Source of the DNA: Diplolepis rosae
Taxonomy: Eukaryota; Arthropoda; Insecta; Hymenoptera; Diplolepididae
Direction of reading: 5' to 3'
DNA length: 64,000 nt
Assembly: GCA_030998225.1 (NCBI GenBank)
Contig: JAPYXD010000045.1
Coordinates: forward strand, 1,178,001-1,242,000
Under the pieces are notes generated by a model that saw only the letters and a program-made list of their open reading frames with translations, searched no databases and was not told the origin of the DNA. Every line of letters starts with the position of its first letter. Position 1 is the first letter of the stretch. The position numbers and the translations under genes are program-made. Shown piece after piece: positions 33,463 to 45,097 of the stretch.

Positions 33463-33673
33463 TAATGAAAAATAATAAATTTAACATTCAAACAAAATCA
33501 TGCCACCCTTTTATAATTTTAATACTACTATAATAACGATAAATGTAAGTTTTCACTACGAGATTTTATGTTAAGAACAACTCATACTCCATAGAAAGAT
33601 ATTCTATTCTTAATCAATTAGCAACTTTTGGTCTTTCTCTATAAAATGTATTCTCTGTATGTTTCAGAAAAAA

Positions 33674-34063
33674 ATGGAAGTTCCATTTAGAACAATAAAT
33701 GCAGCCACAGTCGCTAGCCCTATGCAATTGATTAATGAATTAAGCGTAGAATACGATTTTACACCTCCAAAATACGAAATAACATCTTTCAATTTATTTA
33801 ATATTCCGACTTTCATCGCAAAATGTACGTTGACTAAAGATTGTTCTAAATATACATGTAGCAGTGACGAAGCTCCAAATATCAAACAGGCAAAACACGC
33901 TGCAGCCAGAAAATTATTAGAATTGTTAAACGAAAATTATGTCTTTAGCGAACAAAACGGTTCAGGAATCAAAACAAACAGTTTTGGAAATCGTAAAGTG
34001 TTATATAAATGGACTGGGGCTTGCGAGAAGTGCTATCAAAAAGGTCACTTGATTTATACGTGA
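33674..34063 (+). CDS. dsRNA-binding-domain protein 2 (accessory ORF)
   Basis: An acceptor (TTCTCTGTATGTTTCAG) ends at 33667, making ATG 33674 the likely start; an ATG at 33659 lies upstream of the acceptor. The 129-residue product is essentially one dsRBD. Helix 1 is SPMQLINELSVEY, then the DFTPPKYEI strand and FIAKCTL, and helix 2 is NIKQAKHAAARKLLELL with the KQAKHAAA contact motif. The helix 1 and TPPKYEI style resembles the dsRBDs of RNAi cofactors such as the Loquacious/R2D2 type. A CEKCYQKGH cysteine motif closes the protein, echoing the C-terminus of dsRBD protein 1, so the two may be paralogues. The frame is intact. Binding of duplex RNA is expected; RNAi suppression is inference. 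Confidence 0.75.
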   Translation: MEVPFRTINAATVASPMQLINELSVEYDFTPPKYEITSFNLFNIPTFIAKCTLTKDCSKYTCSSDEAPNIKQAKHAAARKLLELLNENYVFSEQNGSGIKTNSFGNRKVLYKWTGACEKCYQKGHLIYT

Positions 34064-34307
34064 AAAGGACCCACGAGAAACAAAAACCTGCGACTTAATT
34101 AAAATATTATATATTTCCATTATTATATAAATTATGACTGCATACATATGAACCTTTTATAAGTAATATTTCGATAGGAATCATATGCGAGACACCTCTT
34201 ATCCTATAACAATATTTTTTCAGAGAAATAATGAACTCATTTTAATTTTTCCTCTACCGAGGATTCGATCGCTACAGTTCTATTCTATCACCTCCACGAT
34301 CGAATTT
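34064..34307. other. Short 3' untranslated region of the LTR element
   Basis: AT-rich spacer between the last ORF and the polypurine tract, with a short inverted ATTCGATCG/CGATCGAAT motif (34263-34305). No gene. Confidence 0.5.
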
Positions 34308-34318
34308 AGGGGGGGAGG
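34308..34318 (+). promoter_or_regulatory. Polypurine tract
   Basis: AGGGGGGGAGG stands directly before the TG of the 3' LTR, where plus-strand DNA synthesis would be primed. Confidence 0.8.
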
Positions 34319-36013
34319 TGTCACGTATCCATGACAGTTATATTATATATTATAATCATATAAAATTATTATGCTATTATATCATATAACTGTTTTTATA
34401 AATAATTTCACTATTACTATTAACTAAAATATCAATAAACAATTGATTTTATTGATAAAATACTAATTAAAACGAATATTACCTTTTATTATTATTAACT
34501 ATTATTATTACTATTGTTAATAATAACAGTTAACGAAATGCAACAAATGTTATATAACAACAATATTATTTCAACCTTTATATTTAAAATTATTATTAAT
34601 CACTATTATTATTAATTTTTAATATTTTTATTAACATTAATTGTCAAAATGCAACAAATATTAAATAATAACAATGTTACTTCAATTTCTTGATTTGCAT
34701 AATTATCAATCACTTTCATTATAATTATTTCATATTGTTATTGAATTTGCAACAAATATTATAATAATGTTACTTCAAATTTTATAATAATAATGTTTAT
34801 AATAATTATCATTATTGTTAGTATTCTTATTTGATGTTAATCAACAATCAGCAATTAATTATAAAATACGTTCTTTTAATAACTATTACTATTATGTTAT
34901 TTTATAAACAAAAGCAATGTTTAAATATAAAGATTAATAGAATTATAAACAAATCATAATCACCATCTATGTACAACAATTGTATTATAGTTACTCTATT
35001 ATTTACCTATGTATACAAATAATGTCATTGACCCTTGCGACTAAATCTACCTAAAAACCTGATGGTACGGGTTTACACAGCCCTTGAGAAGATGTGAGTA
35101 CACCCAAACCGCGAAAGCATGACCCACACGGACTTGGAAAATCGGTGTGAGTCCCTAAGCTCACCAACGCAGCACACCAGCAAACTGGCCCATAGTCTCA
35201 ACTCACCACACTGACACCTAAGATTCTAATGGACTTCGAAAAAGCTATTGAAACCATGGAACTCAAATTCCCATACTTTCTACCTACGAGTTGAGACTAC
35301 AGACGACAATATAAGCCAGGCTGCAAGGCCTAAACACAAGTCTAAGCGCGTCGGAGTCTGAGTCGAAGCGAGTTTAAGGGAGCGTACAATCAAGCAGCAT
35401 CGCTAGAACCGGTTTTCGTCGCCGTACCGCAATAAATATAAGTGGCCGTAATTTCCTCGTGTTCGGGAAAACCAATATAATAACAACAGAGTGAATTTAA
35501 ATAAAACTGGATTTAGTGTCATTGTAATCAAGGCATCAAAATAAGGATACCTGTTAAACTAAGGATTGACCTGCCACTGTTGGTGAACAAAGATAATTAG
35601 GGGAGGTACCCGATTAGCAGAGGATACACAGAGCTTAAAGGATTATCGCTTTCAAGAGGCCACCTCATCAATAACAACCGGTAAGTCAAATAACTTGTTT
35701 TTATTAAAGTTCTCTTTTCTTCTGAGCCCTTTAGACTCACGGCGTGTTTTTCTTTAGGGTTGGACCAATCAGACTCGACCAACCAAAGGAAAACAGCCTG
35801 CAACCAACAACTAAAAAGTCGCTTGGGTTAAAATAAATTTTGTATTTTTATAATAAATTATTATTAACAATAATTGTAATTTGATTCATTTGGCTTGTCC
35901 TCTACCCGGTTAATTGTTAATTTTAACAATAAACAGAGGAACATAGTTAGGGAAATTGGCTCTAGACTTTAGGTAGGAAATATTTATATTAATTTAAAAC
36001 TTAGGACGTCACA
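34319..36013 (+). repeat. 3' LTR
   Basis: 1695 bp, collinear with the 5' LTR. It lacks the 44 bp noted there and has a 3-bp net gain in a rearranged patch near 35247-35272 (compare 20578-20598). Otherwise it has about 14 scattered substitutions by eye. It is followed by CTTC, the target duplication. Confidence 0.9.
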
Positions 36014-36313
36014 CTTCCATTCTACTGTTCATAAAAAACATTTCTTTCAACTAAAGAAATAAATATTTATGTAAACACAATATTTTATTCATATAAAGAA
36101 ACGTTACATTGATATACTATACATGTATCAACTCTTCGGATCGAATAAATATCTTCCTAAATTAATTAATGAATGCCTCAATTAAATTAATATTTCCTTG
36201 ATTCAACTAAACATAAAGCTTTATTTATCCTTGGATAAATTATTTGATTCAAATGCGTCTTGTTGAATTCAAAAAATGGGACTTAATGAATTAAATAAAT
36301 ATTTTTTTGAGTG
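36014..36313. repeat. AT-rich repeat element, right part
   Basis: Continuation of the repeat interrupted at 19608. It has the same ATTTCTTT/AAAGAAAT style, ending TTTTTTTGAGTG at 36313, the imperfect inverse of the left end at 17383. No coding frame. Confidence 0.4.
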
Positions 36314-38873
36314 CGAAAACAAGATTCAAAGAAACTAGGTACTTAGTTTCAAAGACATGATTTGGTTGAGTTAATTCGCTCACATTCACAAGCAAAGAAA
36401 TATTTCTTTGTATTGAAGAAATGCCTATCAAATAAATTATATTTTTGAATCAAAGCACGCGTTTCATGCTTCTAAAAAATATTTAATTGAATTGGGTAAC
36501 GAATTGTTTAATACAAATTATACTATAAGTATAAAACAAGTATTCACTAAATTGAATATAATTTTTCCCGAATCTTCATTGATAAAATCTTCGCTGATAG
36601 ACTCTCTTAGAAGAAGTGTGTCTCTGGAAGTGGTTCTTGGAGATAATGAGAATGAAATTCGGTCATCTGGAAATGTTTTTATTTCCATGAAAAAAATGTA
36701 TAAAATACCAATAAAGGTATACAAGCTTAATTTGCCAATGAATAATATTTGACACCTAATATGAGACATATTTTCTTAAATTGCGGATTTCTTCGCACAT
36801 TATTGCTGTTATTAAACATAATAAAATGTTTTGTTATGAACGAATTAAGAGCACAACAAAGAACTCAGAAATTATTTTTGGATTTCATAATTAGATCCAA
36901 GAAAGAGAAGTGAGAGAAACTTATAATGGAAATGAATAAAAATGGGCAGCATATTTTAAAAATATTACCGTCTTCAGTTTGATCCGTTCTTGATCCACTG
37001 GCCTCCTCTGTCTCCAAATCATCTTTTTCTTTATAAGAAATTTTTTGCAACCGGTCATTTTCTGTACCATTTTCAGCCTCTGACTCTGAGTCCTGAAAAA
37101 CTTGTCGATTATTTAGCAAAATGATATAGTTCTCCAATATGTTCTCATTTTCTTTATCTTGAGCTTCTTTGGTAAGTAATTGTACTTTTCGGGTAGCTAT
37201 CTTGTTAGGTAATTCCTCTTTCCTGGTACCATGCTGTATAAAATAAAAATATATGTCACCCTTTGCAATTTAATAGTAGTATAATGAACATGCTAAAATG
37301 TAATTAACGGTTTAGTAAAAATGGAAATTATTAGGCATTGAAAAAAAATTCTGTTTTATTTAATTCATGTATGTCAGAAAAATATTTGTATTAATTGAAT
37401 CTCACTGACTTATCCTTTAAAAAATTTTTAAAGTACTTTGTGAATATAATTTCCTTACTGATTTCCGTTTTGGCGTGAGTTTTTCCCTCCATTTTGATTC
37501 TTGAAGACCAGACGTCCATTGATCATTCTCCTATTTGGATACTTAATCCGAGTCAGTACTTTCTGTTTCTCTAAGTCAGTTTTGCTTGCTGGAATCATTA
37601 TTTATCTATTAATGCAAAATAATTTGTGTATAAATATTATTTCAGTTTTTTATCTTGCATGATCATGAAAAGAATACAACTGTATTTTCAAAATCAATTT
37701 TCCTCATTTGGCTCAATTAATGTTTTAATATTTTTCTTCTAAAATTAATCCGTTAAATGTTTAGGTTGGATCTCGGATAGTATTTTTTCAGAAAAAAAAA
37801 AAATGTTTGGTCGTTTTAACACAGCCATATCATTTTTTTATCTCAAAGAGAAATATTTTTATTATATTCAATTACATATTTTTAAAAAATGAATAGGAAG
37901 AAAGAAATTTTATTAAACTTCATTAAAAAAAGAACTATAATTGTAAAATCAATCAATTATTTTATGCACAAAATAAAATTTATAGAATGTACTTTTTTTA
38001 GAAATTCATTTTGCTGATATAAAACTTTTCTACGCTTTGATGACAGTCTATAATTATAATATAAAAGTGCTAAAAAATTAACGTAAGAATAGTACATTAA
38101 ATATTAAATAATATACGTATACTTACATCCCAATAGTAGAACGTTTGCATTAAACAAATAATAATCTTTCTCTCCATTTCCAAAACACCACACTTTAACA
38201 CGTTTTTGCTCAAGAAAACCTTGCACGTTTATTAAGAGGTAAATTATCTGGAGAAGCTCGAAAATGCATTTTTGGTTCAATAAAATTTGATGAGAGTTCA
38301 ACGAGATTTATTTTCAATATAATCTGTTTTGCCATCAGAGCTACGTGAAATTACCATACTGAACAGGAAAGGGCACTGAACGCTTTAGCAATATCACCAT
38401 GCTGACATGTAATTTCTCCCATTCATTTCGAATAAAGAAAAATATCACTTTACTGTATCATTCATGTCAGCTTTTTTGTTAACATTTTACCTGATAAATT
38501 TTCAATTACGATGATTGCTAGTACACGATGTATTCAATTAACTTAACATCCTAACTTATACAGATACATATGACGCTCAAATTTCTTAATCTAACGCATT
38601 CAATTATACAAAGTATTACACGCTATACGATCGCTACATGTTAAATTTTGGAAGTTATATATAAGATATACAGATCAATTTGTAGCTTTTTCAAAAATTG
38701 GAAACGGTTAAGTTGTAGAGAATCTTTTCCTTGAAAAAGTGATTCGTAATTTATTAGAATCGCATAATTTTTTAAAATTTGGTAACAAGGGATAAGAAAA
38801 AAAGTTGGAGCAAAAATAAAATTTATTAATAAAATTATTTTTCTGTTTCAAATTTTTTTCATGAAAAATTAAA
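36314..38873. other. AT-rich region with one exon-like coding fragment
   Basis: Mostly featureless AT-rich DNA. On the minus strand 37233-36969 reads as an open, acidic, exon-like block (contains EELPNKIATRKVQLLTKEAQ). It is bounded by an upstream AG and a downstream GT. A further short open block lies at 37598-37459, also with a GT, but the two do not join in phase. I cannot name the source, and this may be coincidence or an old gene fragment. Confidence 0.3.
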
Positions 38874-39014
38874 AAGCTAGATGATCACTACACAGGTCCT
38901 TACGAAGTTTTAGATGTACTAAGAAAAGGAAATGTGAAAATCAACATAAAAGGAGAACCGGCAGTGGTTCATGTCAATCGAATAAAAAAATTGCACATAA
39001 ATATACAAATTTGA
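38874..39014 (+). pseudogene. Gypsy integrase C-terminal (GPY/F) fragment
   Basis: Forty-six codons read DDHYTGPYEVLDVLRKGNVK and end VVHVNRIKKLHI before a stop. This is the GPY/F module and tail that close Ty3/Gypsy integrases. Nothing of the integrase core precedes it. It resembles, but is not identical to, the VVHINRLKRA tail left in the large LTR element, so it comes from a related element. A pyrimidine-rich AG at about 39158 may be that element's env acceptor. Confidence 0.7.
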
Positions 39015-41030
39015 TGAACTGAATTTGAATTCAAACTCAAACTCAACATAGTATAAACTTTGCATAAAACAAAACCGTTGAGAATAACTGAACCAGGAAA
39101 TGTTTTTAAACCAAAAAAATCTTTTGTAATTTTATTCTAATCTTATTTATTCTTTTTCAGAGATTCGAGAAGCTCACTGAACCTTTAAATTGCAATTAAA
39201 TAATTTCAATATCAGGTAGAAGTACCTTTTATGGAACGCCCCTAAAATCGTATCCCCATCTTGGAGCGGTTGGGAATATAACAACATGGAACATTATAAT
39301 GCTACGTATAAGAATTATGAAAATATTATTGGTATTTTAAATTATTATTTTTTAAAATACATAGCAATATATGGGGCAAAATTCGTCGTGTACCCGCTGT
39401 TCAGACGAATTTTGTCTTTTCGCTCTGTCTTTCTCTCTTTCTAGTCTTGCGCTAGAGATGTGAAGAGTATATATTTTCTCTTCATCGGATGTGTGAATGT
39501 GATATACCATGTGTAGCCTATGATGTGTGATTAGGCGTAACGATTGACTTCGGATATATGCTCTGTGCGTGACTGCAGCGCCATAGCATGAGTGAACTAA
39601 AGGAGGCTGTTCGAGAGCTTTTACAATGTATCATAATGGGGCTTAGTTATAAAAATGTTTATTATCAATAAAAACAAAAAAAAAACAATTTAATTCACTT
39701 TAAAATTCAATTGTTTTTCCTTGTGAAGTATTTGTGTGAAATCAGCAGTAAAAAGTAAGTATTATTCATAACAAAAATTATATAGAAACCAGTAAATATA
39801 AGGTTAAGTTAATGACAGATCAAGACAGACATCACACCGTGATGAAAAATTTCTACAAACAGCATTATTGAAGGCTGAAGAATTTTATTTTAAAAATTAT
39901 TTAAATGCTTTATATAAGACTGTGATTGCCGAAGATCTGAATGATGAAAATAATACTGAAAATTTAGAAAACTGTGAAAGTTTAAGTAATAGTAAAGATG
40001 AAGAGATATTATTTAAGTGAAGTTTAACTGGAAGTGACATCAGCAATACTTTCAACAAATAATATAGCTTCTATGACTTTAAGTTTAGGTGTATGTTAAG
40101 TTAAATAAATATATTCAAACGTTTGTTACACATACTTGATTCCAAAATATTTTGTTAAAAGTCGAAGAATTTATGTTACAAAATTTATTAATATTATATC
40201 AAATACTAAATTATGATAAATTAGATGAATACATTTTACAATTATTACTTGTTACAGCTTAAAAAATATATACTGCAGCTACCCACTTATTCCTTTGATT
40301 TATTTTCCATTTAGACGTTGGAAATTTGTAAAATTTACACTCACTTTTCCTGCTTGTATTTTTACAATTCACAACACAACAACTTCGGTGGTTCATTTTA
40401 GCTATATTTTTATAATTAAAACAAAATTTAGATTTTCATGTGTATTTTGATTGCTCGGAAATATAAAACAGCCTCCTTTAACGCCAAAATTATCCACTGC
40501 GAACGCTGGCGTCGATCTGACTCTCCCTACCATGACTTCGCACGGAGCGTATACTCAATTTGTTCCGTAGCGGCTCGAGCCGACGAGATTTTAAAAGAGA
40601 AGAGAGAGAGAGCCAGTGCGTTTTTGTGTGTGCTTTTTTATTCATGATTAGTCAGTCGCAATTAAGAAGGTCTTGAGTAAAGTTCATGTGAAAAAAGTGT
40701 ATCACCACCTACTTGTATCTTGTTTCTACAAGTCAGGTGCATACCTTCTCTTTTATATAATTTTAGTGACGCAATAATTGATATAACATTCAATTTATTT
40801 GAATGTACAAAGCGCCGAAAGCTTGAACGCTTAAATATTATTTAACAACTGATCGGTGTTAAACGTAGTGGATAATAAAAAAGGACAAGGGGTTTTTATG
40901 CCGCAAGGCTTTTCCTCTTGGAGCAATTGAAGGCTCAAAACTGTGTTTAATTTTCAAATCCTGTCACACCACAAAAAATATTATAGACATGAAGTTCGGG
41001 ATTTATACCATGTTGGTAAAGTTTCCGATT
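39015..41030. other. Unassigned region, possible insertion within the long-TIR transposon
   Basis: No supported gene. At 39373-39397 the sequence GGGGCAAAATTCGTCGTGTA closely matches the outermost right end of the long-TIR transposon (inverse of 44487-44514). The stretch 39398-41030 may therefore be an insertion that split the left TIR. A GC-richer patch lies at 40490-40600. Confidence 0.35.
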
Positions 41031-44000
41031 ATACCCCCGCCTAAAAACTTTTTGTCTCCGATTTCCTTGAAAGTCCGCGAAATTATTGTTCTAGTGAACC
41101 TCTTTTAATTTCCCTAAGAGAATGTCCTTAGTACGACGGGTTGTCAATATACAGGGGCTCGAATATTTAACCTTTTACCGCGCACGCTGATACTTATCCA
41201 AATTGATTTTTTATGGAGGTCTTGGAAATGTTTTTTTATCAGCTTTACGCTAAAAGCAATGATTTTAGATTAAGAGGATTATTTGAACTTCATTTTTCAA
41301 TTTTAAACATATTTCTGAGCTTTTCTCCAAGTGCGGCCGTTAATTTTCTTTCGAAAATTATGTTTAAAAAAAGCTTGACTTTTTCCCTTTAAAATGAGCC
41401 ATGATCGAAAGTGGGGCGAAAGAAATTGGTGGTGATATATAACACTTCTTGCACGTGGTTTCTGCGTCGCAGTGCAGCTAGGCGCCACGATCACGACGTA
41501 CCGTCCATTGGGAACTTATTTAATTGTACTTTGTATAATTTGTTCGTAAAACTGTTATTTTTGGCTTTTACGAAATTAAAAATAAAAATTAATTTATAAT
41601 TCGGGGTCATTTTTTAATGTGAGTCCCCTCGCCTCTCACATCGAAAATTGAGTCAAATAATTTGCTTATTACAGTGTGTGTGCACTTCTCTTTCTTCTTT
41701 GCTTTACAGTTTTTTTCGGGAAAACATCACATTCTAATGATGACGAATATTTTCTCAACATGAGAGTTAATTCAGCAGAGGGAACGAAAGAGTGATATTT
41801 TTGTGTACCAGGCACTATGTTTGCTGATGCAAATCTACTCCTAAGTTCTTGAGCTGTGATGGCGTGATTTTCTTTGGGACTAAAGAATACTAAAGTTTCA
41901 ACTAAATTTTTCTTTGCCCATTGATACAAGGCATCAGCAGTCAAAATCGGATCTTTAGATGACGCTTGTAGGCTAGCACGTGCTGCGAGTCTTTTTAAAT
42001 TTCCCCCAATACCATCACAAGGGCCTTTCCGTGCGCCGTTGCATGGAAATGCCACTCGGCTGGAATACCAAAATCCATTTTATGGTGGAGCAAATTGATG
42101 AAGTTATATTTATTTTTAAAGTGCTGGGCGGCTCCATCTGTAAAATAAATCATTTTCCTGGGTTGAAAATTCTCTTTCAAATAGTGTGTAATAATTTTTT
42201 GAAATTCGTACACAGCAATTGTGTTATGAGTCAAACAGTCTGATAACATAGCAAGACTGCGGTGCTTTAGAATGTTGTCTTCTTTATAATAAATTACCAC
42301 TGTAAAAATGGTAGCTTGATCATTGTTTCAATGAAATGACTGAGCTGCATTCTCGACTACAAAGGCATAGTTTTCAGCGAAATTACAAAGGATAAGAAAT
42401 TCTCCTTCTTTCAGTGTGTCCTTAAGGTTTTTGAAGAAATACGACTGTTGTTTGGCTGTGAAAGAGTGAGGTTTAAGCTTAAGCAAGCGTTCGCAAATCT
42501 GTTCAGCAAAATATTCTGCGTCTGTTATTTCCGTGCGTAATGTACTTCTGTCAGCTTGCTGCCAAATCTGGAATTCTAACTGTTAATACACTGGTCTGCG
42601 AGAACTGATGTTATAAGGTCCTTAAGTGCGCTTGTACCAGGACACGCTGTGCATTCATTCAAGTAGCATTCTGAAGTCGGAATGCTACACATAATCCTGT
42701 TCATAGCATCATGATAAGTCTTAATGGGGGACAAATTTTCGCAGGTTGGTACCTTTAAATCTAAAGCATCTAGCATTAGATTAACGTTTCATGATGGACA
42801 TAAACACAAACAGTATGCGTACCACTGGCTCCAGCGAGTATGCAATTTCGGGGTCTAAGCTGAGAGAATTTTGATAAGCGAATTTTAACTGTAGAATGCT
42901 GAGCCTTAAAATTTACATATAATTCAGAAAGATTGCACGGAATTAACTTTTTTTGAACGTGCTCACGGGAGCCATCATCTTTTTCAACGGAAACGAAATC
43001 TTTCATGCCAGGCATCATATGACTATTCTCATCATCAAGGTAAAATTTTTTGACCAAATTTTCAATCTAGTATATCTAAAGTTTTACCTTTTTTTAAATT
43101 AGGAGAAGTTAAAATACCATTCTCAGCTAATAATTTCTTAGCCTTTCTAGTTTGGCGTTCAGAAGCACCAAATTCTTTAGCCAATCTTCTGCGGCCCCAA
43201 GATTTCGGAGCAAGAGTTAAAAGTAACACTTTTTCTGAATTACTTACAGATTTTTGAAATTTTTCTTTTATTTGTTCAAGAACCTCCATTCCGGCGTCAT
43301 GATTTTCAACAGAACAATCAGTTTTAGATTTTTCAAACTTGGATTTCGAAGGATCAGCAAAGATATCGTCGTCTTCCATTAAAATATCATTCTCGAGAAT
43401 AGGAGGTGAATTATCGTTGATCACTGAAGCATCTTCAATTGTTGAATCTATATGAGAATACAAAGAGGATAGCAATGCAAGTTGAGAAATTTCTTTTCTG
43501 CAATTTACACACAGTTTCGCATCGATGGGTATACTGGGATAGCAATGCGAGTCCAACCACGGAAGGTAGGTAAGTGTCCGAAATGTAGTATTCAAGTAAT
43601 ACTATGTCTATTTACAATAATGAGAAAAGTAAATGAGAATAAATAATATACGGGAAAGTACAAACCTGCAGTATTATGACGTCGAAATAAGCCGAAGCTA
43701 AACCGCATAGAAGCAATTTCTGATCTAAAAATAATTGGCAATTATAATAACTGACAATGAGTTTTATTTCGAGAAAGGTATCGAAGACATCCATCTAGTG
43801 GTCAAATATGTGTACTAATTTTTTCGGCAGGTTTTTCAAATTCTCTCTAAAGTCTTAAAAATGAAGTATCGACATAAAAGTGGATTTTACTTGTCCAATA
43901 AATAATAAAAATTATTATCCGTGAAATAATTTATAACGATAATAATTATTTGGTTAAAAAATGCAGTTTGTAGTCGATTATTTGTAGTCGACTAGAAACC

Positions 44001-44494
44001 GTACATTCTAAATTTGAAGCATGGGCGCTCGCGAGGCAGCAGCCGCGCGCAAGGAGTGTTATATATCTCCACCAATTTCTTTCGCCCCACTTTCGACCAT
44101 GGCTCATTTTAAAGAGAAAACATCAAGCTTTTTTTAAAACATAATTTTGGAAAGAAAATTAACGGCCGCACTTGGAGGAAAACTTAAAAATATGTTTAAA
44201 ATTAAAAAATGAAGCTCAAATAATTTTTTTAATCCAAAACCATTGCCTTCAGCGTAAATCTGACGAAAAAACGTTGCTAAGACCTCCATAAAAAATTAAT
44301 TTTGATAACTTCTGTAGAAGTTATGGTTAATTGAGTAACAGCGTGCGCGGTAAAAGGTTAAAAATTCGAGCTCCTGTATACTGACAACCCGCCGTGCTAG
44401 AGACGTTCTCTTAGGGCAATTAAAAGAGGTGCACTAGGACAATAATTTCGCGGACTTTCAAGGAAATCGAAGACAACAAGTTTTTAGGCGGGTA
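41031..44494 (-). mobile_element. DNA transposon with about 430-bp terminal inverted repeats
   Basis: The left arm 41031-41452 and the right arm 44048-44494 are inverted copies with modest divergence. Both include CGCGGACTTTCAAGGAAAT or its inverse, the ACGGCCGCACTTGGA block and the GGGGCGAAAGAAATTGG block. They enclose a minus-strand transposase-like gene of about 1.9 kb. The right end extends outward to GGGGCAAAATTCGTC (inverse, ending 44514), which recurs at 39373. Long TIRs suggest a Mutator/Phantom-like or another long-TIR superfamily; I cannot assign it firmly. Confidence 0.75.
41669..43595 (-). pseudogene. Transposase-like gene of the long-TIR element, broken
   Basis: Minus-strand pieces follow one another. 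The N-terminal piece (43595-43062) has a CVNCRKEIS motif, an acidic middle and a helix-turn-helix-like RRRLAKEFGASERQTRKAKK block. Then come 43057-42776, 42776-42576, 42300-41995 and 42055-41669. The fourth piece shows YFTDGAAQHFKNKYNF, an Asp in a setting like an RNase H-fold core, then HATAHGK. The last has GPCDGIGGNLKRLAARASLQ and a basic C-terminus. Several frameshifts separate the pieces. The HGKG-CDG-GG-KR signature with a preceding TDG motif recurs in transposon proteins of insects and cnidarians as far as I recall, but I cannot name the superfamily. Relative: 56382-56828. Confidence 0.6.
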
Positions 44495-44514
44495 CACTTG
44501 ACGAATTTTGCCCC

Positions 44515-45097
44515 TTATATTGATACACAGTAATTATGTTTAAAAAAAAATATATAATTGTGTGGGTCTCGTGATTCACCGGAAACTCAGTTTGTTTGTT
44601 CTTAAGGAGCTGCTTTTTTACGATTCGATTTGATGACTATATTTTTATATTTAAATGTTCTTATAATACAATAATTGAATAATATATTGCTTTTGATTCA
44701 TAGAATATAGTCATTAAGTGATTTTTTTGCAATAATTAAGTTTTTTTATAAAATATATTGCTGTTTCATATCTGGTGCGAAGAAACCGCCATAATTCGGA
44801 TTTATAAAACAGTCCAAATCGTCGTTCCAAACGCGCGGACCTTCTTCGACCTCTTATACCGTTTTATGGATCACATTTCGTGCACATACTTAAAATGTAA
44901 TTTTAAAAAGTTTTTATTACTTTTATAAGCGCCAAAATAATTTTATAAATATGTACGCATAAATACAATTTCGAACCAAAAATAAAACCCTAACCTATAA
45001 ATTGAAGTATAAATAGGTAAAGATAAATAAATTCTTAATCAAGAATTTATTTTCATATTTACTGCAGAAACTTACTAAATAATTACGATTTTGGAGA
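44515..45097. other. Intergenic, no gene seen
   Basis: AT-rich spacer between the long-TIR transposon and the Tigger-like gene. It may hold the left terminus and promoter of the latter, but I could not find an inverted partner. Confidence 0.4.

Larger units (their letters stand above)
19609..36013 (+). mobile_element. Retrovirus-like Ty3/Gypsy element with two env genes and accessory ORFs
   Basis: The two LTRs (19609-21344 and 34319-36013) both run TGTCACG...GTCACA. The 4-bp sequence CTTC precedes the first and follows the second. A tRNA-Gly-type primer binding site and an 11-nt purine tract are in the expected places. Internal order on the plus strand: gag, pol, CARD ORF, env1, dsRBD ORF, env2, [antisense two-exon gene], Cys-rich ORF A, Cys-rich ORF B, dsRBD ORF 2. 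The LTRs differ at roughly 14 substitutions that I can count by eye, plus two indels, so the insertion is fairly recent. Gag, pol and both env genes are broken. The element is therefore a non-autonomous copy, but the accessory frames are open. Confidence 0.9.

Noticed and set aside
36492..36752. Plus-strand 86-codon frame next to the AT-rich repeat
   Set aside because: A minus-strand frame of equal length overlaps it; neither shows recognisable motifs.
40438..40647. Short plus-strand frame in a GC-richer patch
   Set aside because: No homology-like motifs, no splice or promoter context; 69 codons is within chance.
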